Shown here: piece after piece, positions 44,790-56,116 of the stretch
Numbering within the stretch: the stretch's first letter is position 1
Layout of the letters: each line of letters opens with the position of its first letter
NCBI GenBank assembly: GCA_021234155.1
Contig: JAJEKV010000236.1
Location: 436,001 to 500,000, forward strand
DNA length: 64,000 nucleotides
Direction of reading: 5' to 3'
From: Isoetes taiwanensis
Taxonomy: Eukaryota > Streptophyta > Lycopodiopsida > Isoetales > Isoetaceae
The notes under the pieces: model-generated
Databases searched by the model: none
Told to the model about the DNA's origin: nothing
The model's input: the letters and a program-made list of their open reading frames with translations, nothing else
Position numbers and translations under genes: made by a program

Positions 44790-47700
44790 TTATTTTTCAT
44801 TTTTCCACTAGCATCCCCAAGGATATGAGAACCTTATTCCTTACATCCTGAGGTATTGTAACTCTCGCTGTTTTACTAGGAATAGTTTTTGGAGTCCACG
44901 AGTACAATACGGTTTCAACGTCTAGCCAAAGATCAGGATCACTTGGATTTCTCATCCACCTCTTTGTCCAACAATGAATATCTTTCTTTATCGGTGACAT
45001 TACTCAACTGATGTAATTGGACACCACCATTCCACGCCAAGCACATTATTGAAGTTAACATCACCTTCTTCTTTGCAAATATCCGAGATAGTCCATCCCA
45101 ACCACATCGATAGGTCTCTAGATCTGGCTTGGTTTTACTACTACAAATTGGTGGCACTCCACGCCAAGTAGAAGGTTCATAACAATCCATGCCTAGATAT
45201 TTTGGCCTATCCTTCTTAGGACCAACATAGTGTTTATCGATTGAGGAGGAGCATATGCCTTCACAATGCTACTAATGGTACCATCATCTTCACAAGACCA
45301 CCAGACTAATGTTTTCCACTTACTTTTTAGGGAACCACCCTTCTTTCAGCTCTCCGAGGATGTGTCTACCTCATCCAACAAGTTGATCACCTTCTTCCAA
45401 TAATCTATCAATGCACGATTAGTCTCATCTGAATTAGTTTGCCAATGCTTGATGTAGTCATTGATGCCATCCTTAGTCAATCCCAATTGCTTGACTTCTT
45501 CAGTTGGTTTTAGAGCTTTTGGTTGACCAGAGGTATCATAGGCTTGCCATTTGCATCCCTATGCCAAATTTCTGCCCCACCTCTCCACTTCTCCTCCTGA
45601 AGGTCTCATTTTCCATTGCATGATTGGAATCCCTTCTCTCACCCAAAAAGTGAATTGAAGAGGTCTAGAATGACCTTCCATGTCGAGAGCATAACCATCC
45701 ACAAAACTCTTCCAATTAGACACTTCTTCTATGATAGATCCTATAGGAGATGGATTTGTACATCCATGAAATATTTCCAATAGCCAGGAAAGTTGGTAAC
45801 TGTCTGTCATTGTCTCAATACATGACTATATTTTCCAAACAATGCATCCACATCCTCATGAGTATGTCCCAGGGCATTAGGAACCCCAAATTGACTCTTT
45901 CAAAAATACCCACAAATTTAAATTAAGTAGGATAGGAAAGAAAACATCCACTGTTCTTATTTTGACCAAAGACAATTATCTAGTTGCAAGAGGAGCTTTT
46001 CGGGCAGATCTCGAGGTTTAGCACGAGATGTTGAAGCTCCAACATGTTCATTAGGTCCATTCCTCCTAAATCTTGCCTTGCTAAACTTTTCAATACTATT
46101 AGGGGTTCCATCCAACAATGCACTATGTAGTGCCCGGCTAGTGTGGGATCCTCAGAGGTTACCATTGTAACCCTTCTCATAGTTTCTTAAACACCTCATG
46201 ATACTCCCAATGTGAAAACTGGACCATCACTCCACAACTCTAAACCGAAATGGCCATAATAGGTCCTGAGCCTGCCCATGCAATATTGCCTGGATCATTG
46301 AAATGCAAAGGATATGATCTTCCACATGACTTAGGAATGTACTTGAATTGTGGAAGACAAGTCTTCTGTTGGTCCATTTTATCATGTATAATACATAGAT
46401 AGTTATTAGGTTCCATTGCGGATAAGGTCCCTCCACATCCAATAAGTTGATCTACATGATAGTTGATGCATCATATAGTCCTTCATATGTTCCCTTATCT
46501 TTGCCCTTAGACTTGGTTGCACAGTCTTATCTAGTGTCTCCTTCAACTTAGCACATAAATTGCACTTGGCAAAGTTGTTTGAAGTTGCTATGGTCACATG
46601 CTTGAAATGCTTATTCCATAGCCTACTAAAACTGGCTGGGATATAGAGGCTACTCCAAGTTCACGAAGCAATGCATTTATTTCCTCTAATATGCTCTTGG
46701 GTACAATGGGATGGCAATCTCTTTTCAACAATAACTCTACCCCTGTTCATCCTTCTTACTCTTATGTGGCATGTTTTACGCATTGAAATCCACATATCTT
46801 TCAAATATTTCCTTTTGACTATAGTTCTTGAGGTAGGCCTTACTGGGCCAGTGTTCCCATGCAATGCAATTTTACTACCATTTTCATGTCTCTTTTGCGG
46901 TTGTGCCAAGAAGAGGTTGGAATTCCATGTATAGCCATCCATGCTTTTGAACATATCCACTTTCCATTCAATGGGAATCTTTTTTTCTTCTTTGATCTTT
47001 CATCCCCAATTGCATAGCCAAATATGGTGTACATGAAATTCCTCCCCGCTATCACACTTATGTTCCCGATATGTAGCTCTTGCTCCCACCAACTCCTCCA
47101 TTGTGAACATTCTAACACAAGAAAAACAACAACATTCACCTCCTCTAACCTTCATCATAGCCGGAGAACAATCATAATCGACTTGCATCTTTTGGTGGGA
47201 TAATGTTTGAAAGTTGGAAGTGGCCTCTTGCTACACCGCGGTGAACATTGTTGACAATGGTTCTACATCTAAAGGAAACGGTAGTTCCCTCCGGTTGAAT
47301 ATCGCCCCTAGGCCATGCAACAATAGTTGGAACCTCTAGTTGCTTCACACAAGCTAGGCATTCTTGTTTGCCCTGAACCCTTTTTCTTCCAATTGTCATA
47401 TAATTTTGAGATTGCCACACCTAACCCTGTCCTCCCCTAATCTTTCATCATTCTTTGCATTGATAGGATCTGCTAGAACAATAATCCCTTCTCCCTCTCT
47501 CTCTCTTTGCATGCATGCGGGATCTTGACCTTTTGTTTTTCCAATCGACCCAGAAAGTATAAAGTACAATTTCCTTTCCTTTGCCATCATCCTTTTCATT
47601 TGAGGTCTTTTCCTTTCCTTTGCCATCATCAACATCATTTGGAGTCCTTTCCTTTCCTTTGCCATCATCAACATCATTTGAGGTATTTTCCTTTCCTTGG

Positions 47701-47797
47701 ACATCATGTTCATTAGTTGGGAATTTCTCCTTGCCTTGATTAGCATCATTGGGGTTTTTTTTTTTAGCATTTTGCATGCCATTGACCTAGAATGCAT
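44790..47797 (-). pseudogene. Decayed transposase-like gene of the 12.48-kb element
   Basis: Minus strand, from an acidic/lysine-rich N-terminus with four repeats of (T/S)ND-VDDGKGKE (47740-47560). It runs through ECLACVKQLEVPT, GGECCCFSCVRMFTMEELVG, MAIHGIPTSSWHNRKRDMKM, LHGNTGPVRP, KCNLCAKLKETLDKTVQP and MKDYMMHQLSCRSTYWMW to YLCIIHDKMDQQKTCLP, and later DMEGHSRPLQFTFWVREGIP and MDCYEPSTWRGVPPICSSK. The order cysteine pairs, HGN-G, C-x2-C before a helical stretch, and D-K-M-D-x2-K-x2-LP resembles uncharacterised transposon-borne proteins of bryophytes and other eukaryotes (DUF7869-like); D of DKMD would be a candidate catalytic acidic residue. Frameshifts and stops occur throughout. Some gaps could be introns. 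Confidence 0.5.
47556..47740 (-). repeat. About four direct repeats coding (T/S)ND-VDDGKGKE
   Basis: Units of about 39-42 bp (plus strand tttcctttgccatcatcaac atcattt) lie in the N-terminal coding part of the transposase-like gene. The translation is acidic/lysine-rich and low-complexity. Confidence 0.85.
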
Positions 47798-47934
47798 AAA
47801 AATATATAGTAAGTTAGCATATCCAAATAACCTCTAACTAACATGTTCATAAATGAAAGCCTCATATGTCTTATTCTATTTGATCATTCTATTTATATAA
47901 TGGATTCCCCAAGTTATTTTCCTCAAAATTATAT

Positions 47935-49180
47935 AAAAATAAAACCCTCTACTTATAACCTTCAAACTTGTATCCTATAATAACCTTAGAAACAACTTAT
48001 AAGGTTATTATAGGTTTGCAGTTTTAAGGTTAAGAAGTTTATTATAGGTTAGAAAATTTAAGGTTGGAAAGTTATTGTAGGTTAAAAGTTTTAAGGTTAG
48101 AAGTCTAATTCATGAACTTTTAAACTTATAACTTAACTATTAACTTAAAACTATTTTAAAAACTTATAAGTCATAACTTTTTAACTTAATAACCCTTAAA
48201 ACAATTGTCCTTAAAACAATTAACCCTTGTAGTAAATTTTCGCGGAAGTTATAATGGCGCTGGGTACCTAAATTTTAAAAAAGCAGTTGTTATTTCAAGT
48301 TAGCCTTCCTTTTCAAACTTTTCTCTCACACTTTCGAACATTAAACCTCCGCTTCCATTTTCGCATTCCAGCGCTTACGCTTTCAATTTGGCATTCAGGG
48401 CTTACGCTTCTCGGCTTTCTCGGCTTCTATCCGCTTCCAACGGATAAAGTTTCTCGGCTTTCGCTTCTATCGGCTTCAACGGATAAAAGTTTACGCTTAC
48501 GCTTTTTGCTTTTTGCTTTCGGCTTTCTCGGCTTCTATCTATCTTCGGCATCATCAATCTACCTTCAACGGATAAAAGCTTTCGAGCTTTTATCCGTTTT
48601 TATCTATTTTCTATCCGCTTCTACTTCTATCGCATCAATCTCTACTTCTATCCTCGCTTCCGGCTTCTATCCGCTTTAGGGTTTTCGGATCAAAGGTTTT
48701 TGGCTCAAAGGTTTGTAGGCTCTATACAATGTCTCCGGTTTTTGGTTTTGGCTCTCTACAATCTCTCCGACTTTGAATAACTTTGGTTTTGTGTTAAAGC
48801 ATCTCGGCTTCTCGGTTAGAAGGCTCAATTCTGCAATCAACACAAGTAGGTTAGTATTTCCGTTATATACATAAAGTAGTTATTTTACATAAAGTTCCTC
48901 ACGGGATTGGTTACGTGATCCGCCTATACGACCGCTCTTATTCTATTTCAATAGGTCTTCCTCTATCCGTTCTAAGCCATGATCTAAAATAATGAAGTAA
49001 ATAATGATCTATGATCTATCCGCTCTATGATCTTGCTCTATGATCTATGAGCTATGATCTATGATCTATCTCGCTCTATGATCTATGATCTATCCGCTTC
49101 TATGATCTATCCGCTTCTATGATCATGCTTATATGATTTTTTGTATGATTCCGCTCTTATTCTATTTCACTAGCTCTTCC
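47935..49180. repeat. Three consecutive fields of short tandem repeats, centre of the 12.48-kb element
   Basis: 47990-48115: units of about 36 bp (aggttattataggtt, aggttagaa). 48400-48670: units of ctcggcttctatccgcttca acggataaaag. 49005-49150: units of atgatctatccgctctatga. They lie between the minus-strand transposase-like gene and the plus-strand coding blocks, where a divergent promoter region would be expected. Confidence 0.75.
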
Positions 49181-49530
49181 TCTATCCGTTCTAATTAATG
49201 AACTAAAAGAATGAACTAAATATTGAACTAAAATAATGTATTCAACGATTATGCATTCTGTTAGCTGTTAGAATAATATGTTAGAATGGGAGAAATCACG
49301 CTTGGGGCATTTCTATTTTTTGTTTTCCGATTTTCCATTAGGTTAATCAAAGTGCGCCAGGCGCGTTTTTAGTTTCTATACAAATCGCGCCAGGCGCGTG
49401 TAAAATAGATCTGTGAAAAAAACATAGCAAACGCTACCGGCGCGCTTTTGAATTATGTATGTTTAGAATCATTTTATGGCGAGAGTAATATATCATTTGC
49501 TAATGACTTAATTTCTCTCGTTCTAGTGCC

Positions 49531-49938
49531 ATGGATTTTCCTTATGCATGGACACTAGCTGATCCCTTGATGGATGGTTCTAGTTCAAATACACTTCCCC
49601 GAAGCGACCATCAACTCGACCCCTGCACAAGATATTACTTGAGTGTCTTTGTTCAAAACGTTCAAAGAGAGTTGGAGAATCCAATAGGCACCAGATCGGG
49701 GCCATGGGTACACTTCCATCGCATCTATGGACATATCGGACTCCTCATGCGCTTAGTAAGGCTCATGCCAACAAATAAGTACGAGGATTTGCTTTATAGT
49801 ATCAAGGATCGATACAACACTCTGGTTTGGAGACTCGACATCCGCAAGGAAGATGAGGATCCTGTCATATCAGGGTGGTTCAGGTGGGACTTTTTGCGGG
49901 ATTGGGCCGATGAAGTGGGGCTATGTGACATATTGTAG
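49531..49938 (+). CDS. Intact ORF of 135 codons in the 12.48-kb element, unknown function
   Basis: ATG at 49531, just after an acceptor-like ctctcgttctag, so it may be the second exon of a spliced transcript. TAG ends at 49938. The protein is about 135 aa with no signal peptide or membrane segment. It is moderately acidic and aromatic-rich (MDFPYAWTLADPLMDG; RYYLSVFVQNVQREL; WVHFHRIYGHIGLLMRL; DRYNTLVWRLDIRKED; GWFRWDFLRDWADEVGL). The predicted structure is largely helical by eye. I do not recognise the family. It is flanked on both sides by pairs of the CGCGCC-GGCGCG near-palindrome. It is the only plus-strand block here without a break, which suggests constraint or recent acquisition. Confidence 0.5.
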   Translation: MDFPYAWTLADPLMDGSSSNTLPRSDHQLDPCTRYYLSVFVQNVQRELENPIGTRSGPWVHFHRIYGHIGLLMRLVRLMPTNKYEDLLYSIKDRYNTLVWRLDIRKEDEDPVISGWFRWDFLRDWADEVGLCDIL

Positions 49939-51737
49939 AGATAGAAAGAATTCGCGCCTGGCGCATTTTAGCAGAAGAAGAAATGTACATACACTTTTTT
50001 GGAATATGAATACAAACTCGCGCCTGGCGCAATTTTGCACTATATTTTTATGTCATTTAGTTTATTATGTTTTTTTATATGCAATGTCGAAAACATTGAA
50101 TCCTTTGATGCCCTCCAGCCAGTATGACCAACCCCAAGAAACTATATATTTTCATTAATGTGTAGTTTCATGGGGTTGATATGACTGGCTAAAGAACATC
50201 ACGGAATTCAAAATTCACAACATCACGCAGATGTTATGATATATTCATTTCTTTTTGAATATCCAAATATACATACCTTTTTCGGACGTTCCTTTGGCCA
50301 TGCTACAAATGTGCCCACGCTTTCCAATCAACCGATCGCGCACCGGGATGTCTTCTTGAAAGAGCCTCATCTTCGTAATTGCAGGTTTATAATGGAAATC
50401 TTACGTAAACCTGTTTCCAAGAGGAACACCATGACACATAGAACTTGATTCAGATCTTCGATTTTACATAAGCCTACTCGGCTTCAAGTTTGTCGTTAAA
50501 AGATAGCATTCTTCTCCCATTAATCGATAAAGAACCGTAATGCATTGAAAAAAATAGAGGGACTAAAAAATAGAGAACAAGAGAGAATGCATTGAATGGA
50601 ATCACACTCACCATAGCTCAGCAGACATCGAATGGGATTGAAGGCGGCTCGATCGAATAGGATTGAAGGTGTTGTAGACGGATCTTGGGCGCTCTGATAG
50701 TAGGAATGATCTTGGGCGCTCTGAAAGTAGGAATGATCTTGGGCGCTCTGATAGTAGGTGGCCGATTAGGTGGTAGTAGATTGCCACATATGCGTTTCTT
50801 GAAATTAATAATTAATTGTTCTTGAAATTGCACTAAAAAAAAAAACACAATTTAAATTTGTAAATGAGCGGGATCCGGGCGGTTAATTACATGTATAAAT
50901 TTAAAAGGACGCCGAATTTGAATTTACGGTTGTAAATCGATGGCCAAGATTATGAACGATACATATAAGTTTAAACCAAAATCCCAGCCTCATATTATCC
51001 GCACTTGCGTTCTATGGCGCCTAGAGGATCTCGCCGCGCCGAGGTGCCGGTAGAGGTGGGTGACGCCCAAAGCACAAATCCCATGCCCGGAGGTCTTTGA
51101 ACAAGCGCGAAAGCACAAATCCAACAAGCCTCGTAATTGATCCGCTTTTTGTTTCAGAATTGATTTCTCGGTCCCTTTTTTTGTTAGGGTTTTAGGATGT
51201 TTTTCTGTAATAATATAGTTATTATCCAATAAGAAGCATGTGTCCTCTAATGTTTGAGTTCATATGTCCCAAAAAATGTATGGAAACAAATGCTTAATGT
51301 GTACATGTTGGTTTTTCTTTTAATGTCAGATGTGTCGCTTGAAGCTTGTATACTTAGTCAACAAAGATTCAAGAGCTAATTGTGTTTTTATAGTTAGTTG
51401 TGTCCTCCGATAAAGATTCAACTCTTTAAGTTGCATTTTTTATAGTTAGTTGTTTCCCGAAAGCATTTTGATTCGGACGAAACGCCGGGCGCTAGCTTTT
51501 AATTAGGCATTACATTAGTTTCTTTATCTTTCGTGTCATTTCTTAAACGCCGCTAAGCGCCAGATTTGTTGCATTTTGACCGACAAAACGCACCGGCCCC
51601 TGACCCCAATAAACTAAATGAACTTGTCGCGGTATTCATTTTCAAATCGCCGCCAAGCCGCTTTTGTTGTATATGTGTCGACAAAGATTTATCCGGAAAG
51701 CATAAAAAGATTAACCCATGTGTTTGTAATTTCACAG
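49939..51737. other. No gene seen; 29-bp tandem repeat
   Basis: Three copies of gatcttgggcgctctgatag taggaat lie at about 50683-50760. Otherwise AT-rich non-coding sequence with copies of the near-palindrome at both ends. Confidence 0.55.
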
Positions 51738-52065
51738 ATCACAAAAGACAATCAAAAAGAGGGAGGACCAAGCAAGGCGAGACCCTACCCGTAAAAAAGC
51801 AAAGGACGTAAGAAGATGTTACAAGTATGCACTGCAAAGATGTATTGACGTTAGAAGATACATCCGAATAATAAAGGCTCGTGGAACCTCCATGTCCGTA
51901 AGAAGATCTTATAGAGGGGTCGAATGGTATGTGGAGATATTCAAAACCGGTGGGAAGACAGAGCTCATATTCATGTCAAGGTTAAGAGAGACTCGATCAA
52001 ATGAAGAAGTTGTGGAATTCTTATTACATGTGAAGTACAGGATCTATTCTTTCGCTCGCGGCTAG
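51738..52065 (+). pseudogene. Open coding exon-like block, about 109 codons, unknown
   Basis: It follows an acceptor-like gtaatttcacag (AG at about 51737) and stays open to a TAG at 52063-52065. The translation is highly basic: KKREDQARRDPTRKKAKDVR, RCYKYALQRCIDVRRYIRII, GVEWYVEIFKTGGKTELIFM, EEVVEFLLHVKYRIYSFARG. No ATG begins it, so simple ORF calling misses it. It might be a nucleic-acid-binding segment of a larger spliced gene whose other pieces are at 53.3-54.9 kb. Confidence 0.4.
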
Positions 52066-53356
52066 TTGAAGTGGGCCAAAACATAAGAAAAGCCTAAAGA
52101 AGATCAATCGATGCAAAGGCGAAGCTCTTTTTAAAGAGACCGCTTTAAGATCGTGACGACATGGTCGATAACCTCTTCAAATTTATTATCGGGCGGTTGG
52201 CGCAGCCATTGACTCCTAGAAGAATATGCGAGGGCTTATACCGCTCGACGAGCCATTAGCACGAGGCCCCTCTGGGCAAAGGTCTACTTACAGCAGTGAA
52301 GGACAAGGAAGAAGCTAGCTCTAGAGGCGTGGAAACTACAGAAGTGACAAAGCAGCCTTACAAGTGACGATGACAAGGCCGTGCGCTTGGAGGCAATGAG
52401 CAACCGAAGAAATATGCCGACAAGTATCCACGGGCCTCAGCCTTTCACACATCCAAATAACGTGGACAAGCTTTTCAGTCCACTAAAGCTATTTATATCG
52501 CCAGAAGGTATGACAAGCAAAGACTCCTTGGAGATATTGAACAAAGATGATCGAAAATCCGTGGCAGGTGCCAATGCCTCGCAGATGCAGTGCCTTACGA
52601 TACCGTAACAAAAAGGTAATCATCCGGAGCAAGCCGAGGACTTCATCGAGAACCCGCACATACATTTTATGATAATAGATGGCCAAAGATTCAATAGAGG
52701 CCCGTAAGATTCTCATCAAGAAGGCACAAAGATACCGGGAATCGCTTGTTCTATAAGCCGATTCTCATCAGAACCCGGGCCGCCTCGAAGCTGGTCAACA
52801 ACACCGGCGAAGTATAAAATAAGCGCGACTCCTAAATGACATGGAAAAAACTTTCTTATACAAAAGGTAATCTCTTCCCACATTTTTATTTTTCAGATAC
52901 TAAATCGCGCAAGCGATTATTTTCATAATAGAAGGCCAGCGCCGATTTGCCTTCTCTAAATAGCAAAGGGTTCTGGGATGGTAGACGTTTCGTCAAATAA
53001 GCAAAATCGCTACCGGGCGCGATTTTATATTAGAATACAAGTTGAGCCACGCCACGATTTGCCTAGCCCGAGGAGACATGGTCCGTCCTTGAAGATAGCC
53101 GCTTTTTTCAAAGTAGACAAATCGCTGGCGTGCGGGCTGTTAATTTGTATTCTAATATGAAAAGCGCCAAAGCGCCATTTGCTTATACGACTAGAACCAT
53201 CTACTATTTCAAAACCCTATGCTATTTGCGATTTGCCTTTTAATATGAAATCGAAGCGTGGCCGATTTTAAACTAGAAGGATTGTTTGAATTCACGATTA
53301 TAAAGCTAACGGTTATTCCTTGCAAAATCCCTATATAGAGCAACCGCGCATGCCCT
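52066..53356. other. Degenerate coding-like pieces and near-palindrome cluster
   Basis: A 75-codon plus-strand frame at 52381-52608 (KLFSPLKLFISPEGMTSKDS) is not recognised. 52900-53275 holds the densest cluster of decayed CGCGCC-type palindromes. Confidence 0.35.
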
Positions 53357-54400
53357 GAACCGCTGGATTGAATATGGGAAGCCAATGCCTACCGACAGGC
53401 CACCCAAAAGCGTTGAATTCAAGTTGCCGGAAAGGACACTTAGTCGCTATAATACTGTGACAAGACCAAGAGCACCAGATCAAAGAAAAAAAAGGAGATG
53501 AAAAGGGTGATGTCGCCAAGAACCAACTGTATCTAAGGATGCCCGCAAGATAGTTTTTGCTTCAGATCCCGCTTTGGGAGAAATGGAATGAATTTGGGAC
53601 GCCACGTGGAAAAGAAGTTGCCGATTCACAAGGAAGATTTCCTCCCGTTGACACATCAATTTTGATATCCATATAATGTAGATGAGGAAGGCCTGTGGAT
53701 TGGAAGATCAAGAACTCATCTCATCCCGGATAGGTTAATCAAAAAGGAAATCCTTTACAAGAAAAAACCTCAAGCAACAAAGGCTATGGAATCCTTTGAC
53801 GATGCATGCGACGAAATGAAGAATATTAGAGTGCTCAAGAAGGCGCTTGGTGAGGAATTGCAAAGGCTTACATCGTGAGTGGTCATTGTCTGGAGTTAGG
53901 ACTAATGCAAAAGTATAACGCTCCAACCACGACCTAAAGAAGTATGTATTTTGGTCCAAGGACTTTGTCAAGCAAGAGAGGTTGAAGAACGTTGCAAAGA
54001 TCGGGATTCACACAAAAGTTGCATCCCGACTTGAAACGAAAAAGTCGCGTTGGTGAAGGCACTCGAGATGGAATCCACATTTTTATCAAGTGTCCACCGG
54101 TTTCAAGTGTGCCTTGCCGTGAAGTGGGTGAAGGTCCTCATGATATCACACTCTTCGCGGCTTGATAGCCGAGGCGCTTAGATGGTCACTTGAAGACTAT
54201 AATACGTTCTTCAACATATGCATTGGTTGCACGCACGTAAAATGAATTACACAATCGTCACTATATGTCCCTCCGACATGTCCTATGCATATGCTCTAAG
54301 TGCTGCAAATGACTTAGAATGCGTGAAAGTCATACGACACAGCGATCTCATAGATGAAAACAAGGACAAATGACTTCAAAGACGGCAAGTAAAATTTCTC
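53357..54400 (+). pseudogene. Series of plus-strand coding fragments of an unknown gene
   Basis: Successive open pieces, each in a different frame: EYGKPMPTDRPPKSVEFKLP with ERTLSRYNTVTRPRAP (about 53367-53478); NVDEEGLWIGRSRTHLIPDR, LIKKEILYKKKPQATKAM and ALGEELQRLTS (53675-53878); DLKKYVFWSKDFVKQERLKN (53930-53990); ALRWSLEDYNTFFNICIGCT and MNYTIVTICPSDMSYAYALS, AANDLECVKVIRHSDLIDEN (54175-54373). They probably derive from one large protein, damaged by many small indels. Family not recognised with confidence. Confidence 0.4.
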
Positions 54401-54500
54401 ATGTGCTTATTATTATGATAGCCATGATGGATGATAAGGAAGATGAAAGGCTTAAGGAAAAGCGGATGGAGAGAAACTAGCATGGCGGTGCTATCGTTAG

Positions 54501-55160
54501 ATGAACGATCCTGCTAAACGCCTTCTATCCGGAGTAAGAAGACAAGGGGAAGGCTGTCAAGGTCGTGGAAAAGTTAAGGAGGAAGAGGAGGATGAGGAAG
54601 AAAACGAGGATGACCCGGTTCTTGTGGGCCACATTAAGTATGAGCTCCTAACTTCACATAAGGGGAAGCTAAACAAGAACGGGTTCTCTATGGACCTTTC
54701 CCAAGATCTCATTGAAGCATTTTGTCCATTGGGAACAACTTGTCGGGAACTTCACGTTGGAGGTTACATGGTAGAGAAGCTTTGAAGTTAGCAAGGAAAT
54801 GCCGAGAGCGCCGTCTCCTCGGATGATCGAGCCGTAAATTTTTGGACCTCTTCTTTGAGAAAGTACTAGAGGAAGCCCCTAGGGGACCAATCGGCAAGGC
54901 ACAAAAACAAAGCTTCTAGCTCTAAGGCCGAAATACCTTCAGATTTGCTTAAGGAACGGAGATTCGAGATGTGGGCATTGCTTGGCTCCAACATCATGGA
55001 TGACATGGACGAAAGGTGCAGATCTCCAAGTGCCTATCGACATGCCCGCGGAACATTCTTGGCCCCGAAAAATATAGACCGTGATGACAATGCCAAGGAT
55101 GATGATAATAACAATAATGATGATAAAGCGGACTCCAAATCTGATAACACTAGCCGTTAG
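54501..55160 (+). pseudogene. Possible methyltransferase-like segment, degenerate
   Basis: The first frame (54501-54785) reads LLSGVRRQGEGCQGRG, an acidic run EEEDEEENEDDP, VLVGHIKYELL, then MDLSQDLIEAFCPLGTTCRE with LHVGGYMVEKL. The string DLIEAF-P-G followed by L-h-G-G-x-M/T-x-E has the spacing of the helix, strand and motif I of class I SAM-dependent nucleic-acid methylases. The canonical D-P-F-x-G-S/G-G-T is much altered. After a shift, RKFLDLFFEKVLEEAPRG and LKERRFEMWALLGSNIMDDM follow (54830-55000). A methylase is a hypothesis only. An N/D-rich low-complexity tail ends the block. Confidence 0.25.
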
Positions 55161-55499
55161 CGTAAAGAGTAATGAACTATCAAGTTTAGTTCACACCGCA
55201 TGCATCTCAACCGATGTGGTTGGTGCTTCTAGCGCACCGGAGGCAACTCGTAATAAAGATGCAAGGGATGAAGAGAACACGGGAATGATGAAGACGAAAG
55301 GTATCGCGGACAATGTTCCTTTTTTGATATCCATGCATTTTACAAACTAGAAGCATATAGAAATCGCGCCTGGCGCGATTCAGAGTTTCCTAGAACATAC
55401 TTTTGAATTATGTTGACATGCATCATTAATGAAATCGCGCCTGGCGCGTTTTTGTTTTCCATTTCTTTCATCTCATAACGCTATTGTTCTCCTTACGTA

Positions 55500-56116
55500 A
55501 ATGATTTGGCTTCCCCAAAAGTACGGGTCTTTGATTTGAATGGTGTGCTATGTAGAACATTACCTAAAGCCCGCTTTGAAAAGTCATGGTATGCTTTTAA
55601 CAACCATTTGAGACACGCACCAAATATGTTTACCCGCCCCTTATCTGAAGGAGATGTTGGACCAGGCCTTCAGTCTGTTTCGTTGTGCAATTTGGTCATC
55701 CATGGAGCATAGAAATATACAGGACGTTTTGAAAGTAGTGCCTGAACTAAATAGAAATTGGGCGTCCATCTGGGATCAAAGCAAATGTGCTTCATTCACA
55801 AACCCTAAAGAACCGAATGTGTAAAAAGATATTTGTGAAATGCTTGCGCAACATGATGGATGCCCTAGGTGTTGAGGATAAGGAAGGCATGATCATCGTG
55901 GATGATGACGCTCTAAAGTGTTGCTTCAATCAGTCACAGTCATTGAATCCGCCACCCTATCATCCTCAAGATTTTGACAAAGATGACTTCCTGCTTTGCT
56001 TTGTTAGTGTCCCCGCAGAAATAGCTTCAGAAAACGGTCGAAGAGATACAAACACTATACCCCAAGAACTTGATCTGGACAGGGAAATTGACAGGACCTT
56101 GAGAAAATCGTTCTAG
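55500..56116 (+). pseudogene. FCP1/NIF-like (HAD superfamily) phosphatase domain fragment
   Basis: Three pieces in different frames follow the order of an FCP1-homology domain: KVRVFDLNGVLCRT at about 55521; SLFRCAIWSSMEHRNIQDVL with ASIWDQSKCASF at about 55676-55800; MIIVDDDALKCCFNQSQSLN with PPPYHPQDFDKDDFLLCF at about 55890-56005. The motif D-L-N-G replaces the catalytic D-x-D-G of true phosphatases, as in many plant FCP1-like relatives. The domain would dephosphorylate proteins such as the RNA polymerase II tail, but it is broken by two frame changes, unless introns explain them. The flanking near-palindromes at 55361, 55432 and 56675 bracket the block. Confidence 0.65.

Noticed and set aside
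48287-48679. 130-codon ORF rich in Leu, Ser and Phe
   Set aside because: It consists of short tandem repeats (ctcggcttctatccgcttc). Composition and lack of family resemblance argue against a gene.
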